Of a stretch of DNA of 14,808 nt, positions 6,854 to 14,202 are shown in pieces; the stretch's first letter is position 1; each line of letters starts with the position of its first letter. The notes below the pieces were generated by a model. The model made no database searches and was not told the DNA's origin. It saw only the letters and a program-made list of their open reading frames with translations. The position numbers and the translations under genes were made by a program. The stretch is from the NCBI GenBank assembly GCA_964454745.1, contig CAYVUI010000111.1:1-14808 (forward strand), written 5' to 3'. Origin of the DNA: CAYVUI01 sp964454745 (lineage in GTDB: Bacteria; Planctomycetota; Phycisphaerae; Sedimentisphaerales; Anaerohalosphaeraceae).

Positions 6854-7035
6854 TCCCCGAGTTGTGGATGTCGATCCATTGACAGAAATTAAAACAGGTT
6901 ACCAATCTGCAACTAAATTTATTCGTCGTCATATTATCAAAGATAGCTATTTACAAAGAACGAATCGGGATTATAACGCTCATTGGATTTTTATTAATGG
7001 AAATCCGAATCAATCCCGAAGGGATTGTGTAAAAC
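6843..7035 (+). pseudogene. PD-(D/E)xK nuclease-fold toxin tail (Tox-REase-like), truncated
   Basis: An open stretch entered straight from the palindrome encodes VVDVDPLTEIKTGYQSATKF, then RRHIIKDSYLQRTN and YNAHWIFINGNPNQS. This follows the pattern of restriction-endonuclease-fold RHS toxins: D...ExK (here VDP..EIK), 'TGYxS', a conserved 'KDxxL' helix, then 'WxF...G..S' near the C-terminus. The upstream half of the nuclease domain and any start codon are missing, and no immunity gene follows. After NQS the sequence runs into hairpin H0. A GTG at 6864 is internal and probably not a real start. Assigned by memory of the family pattern, with fairly clear catalytic residues. Confidence 0.65.
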
Positions 7036-7140
7036 AGCCCCAGGTTAAGACCGCAGGTCGAACCTGGGGGATAGCATCGGTCGAAGACCGTATCCTTGAT
7101 GTTGTGCGCCTCGCACAACATCGTCGAGTCAAAGGCTCGA
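7011..7140. repeat. Array of five consecutive hairpins
   Basis: H0 7011-7027: CAATCCC, loop GAA, GGGATTG. H1 7038-7069: CCCCAGGTT/AACCTGGGG with an inner GACC, GCA, GGTC. H2 7069-7095: GGATA/TATCC outside and CGGTC, GAA, GACCG inside, with a 4-nt bulge. H3 7098-7122: an 11-bp perfect stem GATGTTGTGCG with loop CCT. H4 7124-7140: TCGAG, seven-base loop, CTCGA. Gaps are 0-10 nt. No gene is supported here. A minus-strand ORF over it (7205-6951) has no recognisable domain and would be a consequence of the palindromes. Confidence 0.75.
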
Positions 7141-7170
7141 TAAACCACGATCCCAAATCCGCCAACTTCA

Positions 7171-7252
7171 ACATCGCAAATCATCACGTAACCAACTCTA
7201 CTCATTTATAATGAAAAAAACTGTGAAAATCTGTGCCAATCTGTGTCATCCG
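7171..7252 (+). repeat. Direct repeat A, downstream of the GH39-like gene
   Basis: Starts with ACATCGCAAATC, includes an AACCA block, and ends with AAAATCTGTGCCAATC followed by TGTGTCATCCG. The same ordered blocks recur at 9851-9924. The 'AATCTGTG' units are also internally repeated (7226-7245). Alignment by eye with gaps. Confidence 0.45.
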
Positions 7253-7256
7253 CTGA

Positions 7257-9638
7257 TCAATACTCCTTTTTACTTCCGATGAGAATATCATAGATTCCAA
7301 CATTTTGCTTGTGCGGAATACGAAAAGAAAATCGAATAGAACGAAATAATATTTCTTCCGACTTGAATATTGTGATATGGTTACGTCCCGCATCTTCAGG
7401 AATAGTTAACTCAAACGGCAGCATAAACCATTTTTGTTTTTTAGGATCGAAATATTCGATTTCAATGTCCTTTGGCTTTTTGTATTTTCCGTAATGGTGC
7501 CGCAAGCCCTCTCGTTCACCATGGAATTTCGCCTGTAGCGGCGGTTGCGGCTCTGAATTTTCGACCCAGTAGATTGTAAATTCATCCGCGATTACAGGTT
7601 CCGGAAAAGTATATTCAACTGATTCGTTTCTTGGAAGCTCTTGTACAGGCCATTCTACAATGGCGGTGTCAAAATCACCTCCCCAAACCGGAAGAGTTAA
7701 ATCATGCAGACATTGAATATTTCCTTTCGGATCCCCGGAAACCACGGCAATGGCATCTCTTGTGATATCCCATATTTTCAAATCCTGGAGGGACAAGGAA
7801 TTGCCATTCTCAGTAAGTACAGCCAGGCCGACGGGATAATTCCCAAAAGCCTGCCTTGAAGGCCGAATGGTAATTTTCACAGAATGTCGCTGGCCCGGCT
7901 CCAGTACACCTTCCCAATCAAATTCACGAATGACCTCAAGGGTATCGTGCCCTGTTGCTGGTACAAAACCAATCGGCCAGAAGGTAACCGTCTGCGGCTG
8001 GTCGGAGCGATTGACCGCGACCAGCTTAATCTCAACAATCTCCCCATGCCTGACAGAATCGGGCATCACCACATTGGTCTTGATGACAGAAGATTCAGCT
8101 TTTAATTCTTCGATGAAGTCAGCAATGGCATGATATACCGGCATCGGGCGCAATCGGTCTTCGTGTTCATATTGCATCCAGCCATAACGCCGCTCGGTCC
8201 ATGACGGCAGGTAAAGGCAGATTTCATGCGTCCACCCGGCAAAGGACCTGAGCAACTGGCTGGTTCTCTCCGCTTTGGCCAGCTCTCCATCCTGTCCGCC
8301 CGGTCCGGCCCAGGACCATCCGGCCCCAAAACCAACTTCTGTCACACGGATTGGATGGTTAAAAATTTTATTTGCATAAAGAGCCGTTTGCATCTGCCTA
8401 AGTAGAAAGAGGCAAGGTTGGATATCCCTGACGCCCCGGCCCGGGTAGGGGTGAAGTGATATTTCATCACAAAATTTCGCGGCACCATCTCGAAGCAATG
8501 GAGACAGGTAAGAATTGGCTCTTCCCATAATAATGGATACATTAGGGTCGATAAACTTGGCGTTTTCATAAAAACACCTTAGATAATTCATATAAGTCTC
8601 TTTCCCGCCGATCAAACCATAGTGAGGCACATCAAATTCTGTCCAGACCTCATAAGCAGGAACCCGGCCCTTAAAATGAGTCACCAGCGCACGAACAAAT
8701 CGTTCATAATCCTCCCAGTCATCGGGCGGAAAAAAAGGATTGACAATAGATTTTTGATGAGCAGGCAGATCCTCGCGAGTTTTTGTATGTGCCCATTGAG
8801 GAGTACCATGAATGGTCATATAGGCAATACCAATTCCATAATATGAGGCCTCATTAATCAATTTGTCGACATATTCAAAATGATATTCTCCCCTGGAACT
8901 CTCAAATAACGGATTTTGGCCTTCAGGCATGCTGCCGCCCTGTATCAGCTTGCTCTTCATTTCGCCCCACATGCCCTGTATTCTCATTTTCCTTACACCG
9001 GCAGTGCGAATCAGCTTGAGTAGGGTGTCAGAAATGGTATCCGGAGTGCTCTCGGCAGGAGTATAGCCGATATCCCAGCTTTGACAGGCAGTAACTTGTG
9101 GTTTTGATGGGCAGAAGAAATGTTTTCTGGCCTGCTCTTCAGTGAGTATGAACTTCCTTGCTTTAAGTGAATGTAAATGAAATTTTCCTTTCCATTGATC
9201 AAATCGCAGCACCAGTCTTGCCGTCACGGCATTATTGCCGCGGTTATCCAGCTGGGCTTTCGTAATGGCCATCGGCCAGCCGGACCAACTTGACTTACCC
9301 ATCAGCTGAGAAGAAGTCACAATCAACTGTGAATCGATTGTATTTCCGTCTTGATCCACGCTATCAATCGAGAATGTAAAGTTTCCACGAACGGTTTTAA
9401 ATTCCCCCTCAATATGAAATGTATAAAAATGATTGATATGACGCCAGGTTAATTGCGGCAAACGAAATGAAAAAACAAAATCCTGTGTATTTAGCTCAAT
9501 TGAATCAATATTTTCGACGCGGGGGAAATATTCAGCCAGGTCTTTATCGCCCAACTCAATGTTTGGTTGTGCAAACAGGGGAGCTACAACCCCAGTAAAT
9601 ACACAAAAAATCATCAGGATGCATTGAATCCATCTCAT
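7257..9638 (-). CDS. Secreted GH39-like (clan GH-A) glycoside hydrolase
   Basis: 793 residues. A signal peptide (about 1-23, cleavage after PLFA) predicts export. Residues 25-165 look like a beta-sandwich. A TIM barrel at about 185-510 follows, with candidate acid/base E334 in AYEVWTEFD and nucleophile E434 in RVTEVGFGAGWSW. These match the beta4 and beta7 glutamates of GH39/GH5-type enzymes, although the usual WNEP/WNEx is here WTEF. Residues 520-630 form an Ig-like domain, and 665-790 resemble a discoidin (F5/8 type C) carbohydrate-binding fold. Substrate is unknown. AAGGGA lies about 10 nt before ATG 9638. The gene stands alone, less GC-rich than the operon beside it, and is flanked by direct repeats. 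Confidence 0.75.
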   Translation of the reverse strand: MRWIQCILMIFCVFTGVVAPLFAQPNIELGDKDLAEYFPRVENIDSIELNTQDFVFSFRLPQLTWRHINHFYTFHIEGEFKTVRGNFTFSIDSVDQDGNTIDSQLIVTSSQLMGKSSWSGWPMAITKAQLDNRGNNAVTARLVLRFDQWKGKFHLHSLKARKFILTEEQARKHFFCPSKPQVTACQSWDIGYTPAESTPDTISDTLLKLIRTAGVRKMRIQGMWGEMKSKLIQGGSMPEGQNPLFESSRGEYHFEYVDKLINEASYYGIGIAYMTIHGTPQWAHTKTREDLPAHQKSIVNPFFPPDDWEDYERFVRALVTHFKGRVPAYEVWTEFDVPHYGLIGGKETYMNYLRCFYENAKFIDPNVSIIMGRANSYLSPLLRDGAAKFCDEISLHPYPGRGVRDIQPCLFLLRQMQTALYANKIFNHPIRVTEVGFGAGWSWAGPGGQDGELAKAERTSQLLRSFAGWTHEICLYLPSWTERRYGWMQYEHEDRLRPMPVYHAIADFIEELKAESSVIKTNVVMPDSVRHGEIVEIKLVAVNRSDQPQTVTFWPIGFVPATGHDTLEVIREFDWEGVLEPGQRHSVKITIRPSRQAFGNYPVGLAVLTENGNSLSLQDLKIWDITRDAIAVVSGDPKGNIQCLHDLTLPVWGGDFDTAIVEWPVQELPRNESVEYTFPEPVIADEFTIYWVENSEPQPPLQAKFHGEREGLRHHYGKYKKPKDIEIEYFDPKKQKWFMLPFELTIPEDAGRNHITIFKSEEILFRSIRFSFRIPHKQNVGIYDILIGSKKEY

Positions 9639-9818
9639 CGACGTAACATCCCTTATTATATAGGATGAAATTCATTATATGCTTTTCATTGTTAACTTTT
9701 TAATTATAAACTATCCTTTTCCATTTACAAATAAATATCCTGACTCAATCGGGCAGGATGAGTTGCCTGCCGCACCGTAGCTGGTTTCTTCGTAGATTTA
9801 GCGAAGTTGAATAGCATA

Positions 9819-9832
9819 GGTGGGTACCCACC
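9819..9832. repeat. Perfect 14-bp palindrome
   Basis: GGTGGGTACCCACC is its own reverse complement. Together with the two hairpins just to its left it looks like a REP-type mosaic element. It could also be an operator for the GH gene, whose start is 180 bp away. Confidence 0.7.
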
Positions 9833-9850
9833 AAAAGTGCACCAGACATC

Positions 9851-9924
9851 ACATCGCAAATCCCAAAGAAACCAAACCAGAGATTCAAATTCAACCCAAA
9901 ATCTGTGTCAATCCACTGTGACCG
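9851..9924 (+). repeat. Direct repeat B, upstream of the GH39-like gene
   Basis: Shares with 7171-7252, in the same order and orientation, ACATCGCAAATC, an AACCA block, AAAATCTGTG(T/C)CAATC and a final (T/A)CCG. Spacing differs by about 8 bp. The pair brackets the GH gene. Confidence 0.45.
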
Positions 9925-9967
9925 ATGAAAAAACAGAAAAACTGCACAACCAGCGTTTAGAAATCCA

Positions 9968-10648
9968 TCACTCCACACCCTCAAACTTATACCCCACCTC
10001 GCGCAGCGTGTGGATAAACCGCGGCCGGTGCGGATCCCGCTCGATCTTGCCCCGCAGCGTCGTCACGAACCGGTCCACACTGCGATGTCCCGAAAAACTG
10101 TTATACCCCCACACCGCGTTTAAAATCTCGTCCCGCGTCAGCGCCTTGCCCTCGCGCTGCAGGAAAAACTCGAGCAGCCCGTACTCCTTGGGCGAAAGCT
10201 TCACCTCCCGGCCATCCCGCAGCAGCACCCTTCCGGTCACGTCCAGCTCAAATTCCCCAAACGTATACCGCGTCGTCTCCTCGCGCTTCCGCCGCCGCAA
10301 AAACGCCCCCGCCCGTGCCAAAAGCTCCTTAATGCTGAACGGCTTGGTCACGTAATCATCCGCACCGAGGTTGAGCCCCAGGACAATATCGCTCTCCTCA
10401 CCCTTGGCCGTCAGCATGATAATCGGTACATCCAGCCCCTCTTTCCGCACCAACCGGCAGACCTCGTAGCCGTCGAGCTTCGGCAGCATGATATCCAGCA
10501 GGATCAAATCCGCCCCGCCGTCCAGCGCGGCGTTTAACCCCGCCTCTCCGTCACTGGCCGTTAGCACCCGGTAGCCGGCGTACGCGAAGTTATCCTGCAG
10601 GCCCCGCAGCATCGTCGAATCATCTTCTACAATCAATATCGTTTCCAT
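9968..10648 (-). CDS. OmpR/PhoB-family response regulator
   Basis: 226 residues from ATG 10648. The receiver domain (2-115) shows acidic pocket E8-D10 (LIVEDD), phospho-acceptor D52 (LILLDIMLPK), T80 and K102 (DDYVTKPFS). The winged-helix DNA-binding domain (about 130-225) shows LSPKEYGLLEFFLQREGK, the RSVDRFVTTLRGKIE recognition helix and the HTLREVGYKF wing. It acts as a transcription factor phosphorylated, by inference, by the kinase three genes upstream. An alternative GTG start at 10669 overlaps the preceding stop (GTGA), but the shorter start fits the usual N-terminus, with AAGGAG and GGAAG upstream. It is the last gene of the operon. Confidence 0.93.
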   Translation of the reverse strand: METILIVEDDSTMLRGLQDNFAYAGYRVLTASDGEAGLNAALDGGADLILLDIMLPKLDGYEVCRLVRKEGLDVPIIMLTAKGEESDIVLGLNLGADDYVTKPFSIKELLARAGAFLRRRKREETTRYTFGEFELDVTGRVLLRDGREVKLSPKEYGLLEFFLQREGKALTRDEILNAVWGYNSFSGHRSVDRFVTTLRGKIERDPHRPRFIHTLREVGYKFEGVE

Positions 10649-10665
10649 CGATATCTTCCACTCCT

Positions 10666-11643
10666 TCACCGCAAAAAGATATTCCCATGACTCGTCCGCA
10701 AACTCACCCTGTCGGGCCCATTTCCGATACTCCCGTGCAGGTTCTCCTCGGAAAGATTACCCCCGACCAGGACCGGGACATCCGTATGCACCTGGCCATG
10801 CGTCGTAGACATCGAAACCTCTCCGCTGAATCCCTCCGGCAGCAAAAACGTAATATTCCCGTGACTCGTCGCCACATCCGCCTCAAAAGCCTCCCCGGGC
10901 ACCCGGGCAAAAGACACATCCACATTATCATGGCTTGTCCGTACTTTCAACCGGGCCGTGCACAAGTTCCGGCACACAATCAGATCATGGCTCGTACACA
11001 AATCAATTTCCCCTTCAATCCCGTCCGCATGAATTGGGTCATGCGTAGTCCGCGCTGCAACATTGCCCCGGATATTCACCAGGCGGATCGGGTCATGCGT
11101 CGTGACCAGCGCCAGGTTGCCGACAATGTTTTCACATTCAATCGGATCATGCGTCGATACCGCCGCGACATTGCCATGCAGATCCCGGCAGCCAATCTTG
11201 CCGTGCGTACTTGCCAGCGCGACATGCGTCTGGGCAGGCACCTCGATCACATAATCCACCCCCACCCACGCATCGCCAACTTCACCCAGTGGCTCTGTGA
11301 CCACACGAATACGACCTCCATCCATTACGATCCGCACCTGTGCCTGTTCCAGCACTTCCTGCGCCCGCTGGTCCGTTCGTGCCTGAATCCGCACCGTCGC
11401 CCGGACCGTGCATGTATCACCTTCCACCCCCCGAACGGAAATATCCGAATGCCGGCTCTCTAACGCCAGTTCCAGCCCCGGCCCGACCGCTTCTGCCAGC
11501 ACTACCTCCTTCTTTGCCCGGGCGTTATAATCGCACTGACACCCTCCCTGCATACACACACAACCGCTGACAGTAAACAGTAAAGCCGCAACTGCCGCAC
11601 TCAAAACTAAATTTGGATATTGTTTTCTGCACATGTTCATCAT
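10666..11643 (-). CDS. DUF4097-like beta-helix lipoprotein with an 18-residue histidine ladder
   Basis: 325 residues with a lipoprotein signal: hydrophobic 11-25 and lipobox VSGC with C28 as the lipidated cysteine. Several further cysteines follow (CVCMQGGCQC). From about residue 60 the chain is a right-handed beta-helix-type repeat of the DUF4097 adhesin-like class, which normally shows T-S-N-G-x-I rungs. Here the rungs are TxH(D/G)xI, with histidines at 147, 165, 183, 201 and 219, exactly 18 apart, then 238, 261, 282, 303 and 319. Located by prediction on the outer or inner membrane. AGGGAG lies 6 nt before ATG 11643. It sits between a small membrane protein and the response regulator, so it may be the sensed or signalling partner of the kinase, which is inference. 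Confidence 0.8.
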   Translation of the reverse strand: MMNMCRKQYPNLVLSAAVAALLFTVSGCVCMQGGCQCDYNARAKKEVVLAEAVGPGLELALESRHSDISVRGVEGDTCTVRATVRIQARTDQRAQEVLEQAQVRIVMDGGRIRVVTEPLGEVGDAWVGVDYVIEVPAQTHVALASTHGKIGCRDLHGNVAAVSTHDPIECENIVGNLALVTTHDPIRLVNIRGNVAARTTHDPIHADGIEGEIDLCTSHDLIVCRNLCTARLKVRTSHDNVDVSFARVPGEAFEADVATSHGNITFLLPEGFSGEVSMSTTHGQVHTDVPVLVGGNLSEENLHGSIGNGPDRVSLRTSHGNIFLR

Positions 11644-11654
11644 AGCTGTCTCCC

Positions 11655-12014
11655 TTATAGTATTTTTTCGTCTGCTGCAACATCATCCTTCCGTGGAAAA
11701 TAATACCGAAATGCCCACAAAGCAAATACGACCAGGATCAAATTAATAATCGCAACAAAAAACGCACCAATTATTCCAAAGATAAGAACATGATACAAAG
11801 CTGCCGCAATAAAGAGAACATAAACCCATCGCCACGGCTTAATCAACCCAATGATAAACAAAACCTTAAAACCCAGCCACAAAAGAGCCATCGGCTGATA
11901 CATAATCATAAAAAAATTATTGATCCCCTCCAGTGCCAGCAAGGCCACAACCAGCCAGATCTGCCACGGGGGCGAATTGATCGCAAACGAATGCCGATTC
12001 TGGTTTTCCATCAT
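11655..12014 (-). CDS. Small four-span inner-membrane protein
   Basis: 119 residues. Hydrophobic spans lie at about 17-38, 42-59, 62-83 and 85-106, with a charged C-terminus (PRKDDVAADEKIL). I recognise no family. The ATG at 12014 overlaps the kinase stop as ATGA. A second ATG at 12011 is better spaced from the GGAAGG site, giving a TGATG junction. Either way translation is coupled to the kinase. The lipoprotein gene follows 11 bp downstream. By position it is likely an accessory of the two-component system. Confidence 0.7.
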   Translation of the reverse strand: MMENQNRHSFAINSPPWQIWLVVALLALEGINNFFMIMYQPMALLWLGFKVLFIIGLIKPWRWVYVLFIAAALYHVLIFGIIGAFFVAIINLILVVFALWAFRYYFPRKDDVAADEKIL

Positions 12015-13996
12015 GCCCCTTCCGCCGTCAAATAAACCCGAAATTCACTCCCTTTGCCCGGCTCACTGTCCACCTCGATGCGCCCCTTATGGGCATCCAC
12101 GATAAACTTCACGATCGACAAACCAAGCCCCGTCCCCTCCGCCTGACGCGACAGCCGGTTATCCGCCTGGTAAAACCGCTCAAAAATCCGCCGCACCTCC
12201 CGCCGGCTCATCCCGATCCCCTTATCCTTCACCGCAAAGCACACACTGCCGCCCTCGGCACTCACCGAAAGCATCACGCACTTTTGCTCAAACGAATACT
12301 TGCACGCATTGTCCAGCAGGTTCACCACCACCGTCGTCATCGCGTCCCGATCCGCGTAAATCTCCGGCAAATCCTCCCCGATCCGCGTCTCGATCCGGCA
12401 CTTCTCATTCTCGTACTTTGCCTGCAAGGCCCCGGCTGCCGCCTCCGCAATCTCCCCGGGTGCAAGCGGAACCAGTTCAAACGCCTGCTTGTTCCGCTCC
12501 ATCCTCGAAAACGTCAGAAAATGATCGATCAGACGGCTTAGCCGCTCATTTTCCTTCGAGATCAGCCCCAGGTACTCGCCCACCTTCTCCTCGTTTTCAT
12601 ACCGCCCGTCCACCAGCGTATCCACCAGCAGCCGCATCGACGCCAGCGGAGTCTTCAATTCATGCGTCACCGTTGCGATAAAATCATTCTTGAGCCGGCT
12701 GAGCCGCATCTGCCGGTTAATCGCACCCGTCGCGACCGCCCCGCAAACCAGGATCGTCCCGATCACCAGCACACCCGTCCACAGGTAAATCGCACTCTGC
12801 CGTTTCGCCGCGGTCTCAAAGACATTATCATCCGCAAAAGTATAAGACACTCTTGCCCCCTCAATCGCAGAGTTGATCCCCTTAACCAAAAACGCACCGC
12901 CATCGGTGATTTCATCCCCGTATAAAACATTGCCGTAGCCATCCAGCACCCGTGCATCCATCCCCTCCATCGCCAGCGCATCGGCCGTCTCGGTAACCAG
13001 CCCCCGCAAAGTCTCCGCCGTCCAGATCGCGAATACATTCCCCTGCCGTACCGCGTACAATCCCTCTTCCCCTTCCAGCCGCACAAGCTCCCCAATCTCC
13101 GCCTGACCATACAAATCCCCCTCTACCAGCCGCTTGGCCGCCTTCAGTGCCAGCCGCTCCTTTCGGAGAACCTCCTTCGCCTTCGCGATCGACTCTCCCA
13201 CATTCGGATACTCCCCCCGATACTTCTCCGCAATGCCGATCAGCTTTTCCAGTGCCCAAATCGTCGTCTCCGCCGAGTACTTCTCAAACTGCGTATACCA
13301 CATATCCAGGTCGTTAAACATCGTCCCCGAACTGTACGTTCCATACACACGGTCCCGCCAGTCCACCTGCAATACCCGGATCATCGCCACCTGCGTCGGT
13401 GTAAACTTAGCTCTTATCTCCCGCTCATTTTCCCACAAAAGCTCATGGTGCAAGTCCGCAACGGGCACATCTCCCATCTCGCTACGCAGCCGCTCCAGGC
13501 ACCGCAGTTTGCCCATATACGCACCAAACAACTCATCCCTGTCCCCCGTCTCTTCGATAATCTCATCGTATGCCGCCATCGCCGCCTCATACTCCCCCGC
13601 GTACTCCTGTTCCATCACCTCCTGTAAATCCGCACTGAAATCCCCCGTCTCATCTTCCTGCAAATACGGAAACACCACCTTGCCCGCCTGGTCAAAAATC
13701 ACCGCCGAATCCGCCTTACCGCGAATTGCGTCAATCCACAAATGCACATTCTCCTTTTCTGCCAGGTAGCCGTGTCTTTCCAGTGCCTCCATTTCCTCTC
13801 GCCACAAGTCGCCAAACTCCCCTGCAAAACGCTCCGCCTTTTCATTGCACACATCAATCAGCTTTTGCCGCACCGCCAGCCGCTCATTGCGTACCGCCTG
13901 GTCCATAAACCACACAAGGCACACGGTGGGTACAACCACCGCTGCAACCAGCAGCAGCAGCACCCACCGCATCGGATTGGAACCGGCCTTATTCAC
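12011..13996 (-). CDS. Membrane sensor histidine kinase with large extracytoplasmic domain
   Basis: 661 residues if started at GTG 13996, which has GGAG 8 nt upstream. Up to 16 codons more are open (ATG 14044, 14014, 14011) but lack ribosome sites. Span 1 lies at about 9-31. A 370-residue extracytoplasmic domain (32-401) is largely helical and resembles no sensor domain I can name. Span 2 lies at about 402-425. The HisKA domain has H445 in FIATVTHELKTPLASMRLL. The HATPase domain has an N box NLLDNACKYS, G1 DKGIGM, F box FERFYQADNR and G2 GTGLGLSIVK. All catalytic boxes are intact. It presumably autophosphorylates and passes phosphate to the response regulator at 9968. The signal is unknown. 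Confidence 0.9.
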   Translation of the reverse strand: MNKAGSNPMRWVLLLLVAAVVVPTVCLVWFMDQAVRNERLAVRQKLIDVCNEKAERFAGEFGDLWREEMEALERHGYLAEKENVHLWIDAIRGKADSAVIFDQAGKVVFPYLQEDETGDFSADLQEVMEQEYAGEYEAAMAAYDEIIEETGDRDELFGAYMGKLRCLERLRSEMGDVPVADLHHELLWENEREIRAKFTPTQVAMIRVLQVDWRDRVYGTYSSGTMFNDLDMWYTQFEKYSAETTIWALEKLIGIAEKYRGEYPNVGESIAKAKEVLRKERLALKAAKRLVEGDLYGQAEIGELVRLEGEEGLYAVRQGNVFAIWTAETLRGLVTETADALAMEGMDARVLDGYGNVLYGDEITDGGAFLVKGINSAIEGARVSYTFADDNVFETAAKRQSAIYLWTGVLVIGTILVCGAVATGAINRQMRLSRLKNDFIATVTHELKTPLASMRLLVDTLVDGRYENEEKVGEYLGLISKENERLSRLIDHFLTFSRMERNKQAFELVPLAPGEIAEAAAGALQAKYENEKCRIETRIGEDLPEIYADRDAMTTVVVNLLDNACKYSFEQKCVMLSVSAEGGSVCFAVKDKGIGMSRREVRRIFERFYQADNRLSRQAEGTGLGLSIVKFIVDAHKGRIEVDSEPGKGSEFRVYLTAEGA

Positions 13997-14186
13997 CTGG
14001 AAACTCCACATCATTATTATTCTTTTGAAGAACATACAGTTCATGCTTGCATGTCATCAACCTGATCTCCTGCTGTTTCTGCCGCATGATATTCGTATAA
14101 CGCAAAATACCAAGAACAGGCAGAGCCAACATAATATACAACACCAGCAGCAGGCAAGTGATTGGTTTCGAAGTCGTTTTTAACAT
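13989..14186 (-). CDS. 65-residue single-span membrane protein overlapping the kinase start
   Basis: Starts at ATG 14186 with AAAGGT 7 nt upstream. A GTG three codons earlier is also open. One hydrophobic span at residues 9-29 (CLLLVLYIMLALPVLGIL) is followed by a basic, coiled-coil-like segment (RQKQQEIRLMTCKHELYVLQ). It begins 16 bp after the TPR stop and its last codons overlap the kinase GTG by 8 bp. The layout resembles a small septal FtsL/DivIC-like or kinase-accessory peptide in shape only. Its position, ribosome site and span make it probably real. Confidence 0.6.
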   Translation of the reverse strand: MLKTTSKPITCLLLVLYIMLALPVLGILRYTNIMRQKQQEIRLMTCKHELYVLQKNNNDVEFPGE

Positions 14187-14202
14187 TTCGCCCACCTTTC
14201 CA

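Larger units (their letters stand above)
9639..9967. other. 329-bp intergenic region with several palindromes, no gene
   Basis: Separates the end of the two-component operon from the start of the GH39-like gene, both on the minus strand, so it should hold the GH promoter and the operon's end. It contains a hairpin GGCAGG/CCTGCC (9752-9771), a hairpin CTTCG/CGAAG (9788-9806) and the perfect 14-bp palindrome GGTGGGTACCCACC (9819-9832). Direct repeat B follows (9851-9924). The weak plus-strand ORF 9807-10355 is a shadow of the response regulator. No clear rho-independent terminator was found. Confidence 0.6.

Noticed and set aside
7011..7140. Integron attC site
   Set aside because: No paired RYYYAAC/GTTRRRY ends placed at the base of one long stem, and no integrase in the window.
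6951..7205. Minus-strand ORF across the hairpin array
   Set aside because: Runs through strong stems and the opposite-strand toxin tail; no recognisable domain, so probably not translated.
10687..11463. 258-codon plus-strand ORF opposite the lipoprotein gene
   Set aside because: Antisense shadow created by the repetitive codons of the histidine ladder; low-complexity product.
13134..13769. 211-codon plus-strand ORF opposite the kinase
   Set aside because: Serine-rich antisense shadow of an intact kinase.
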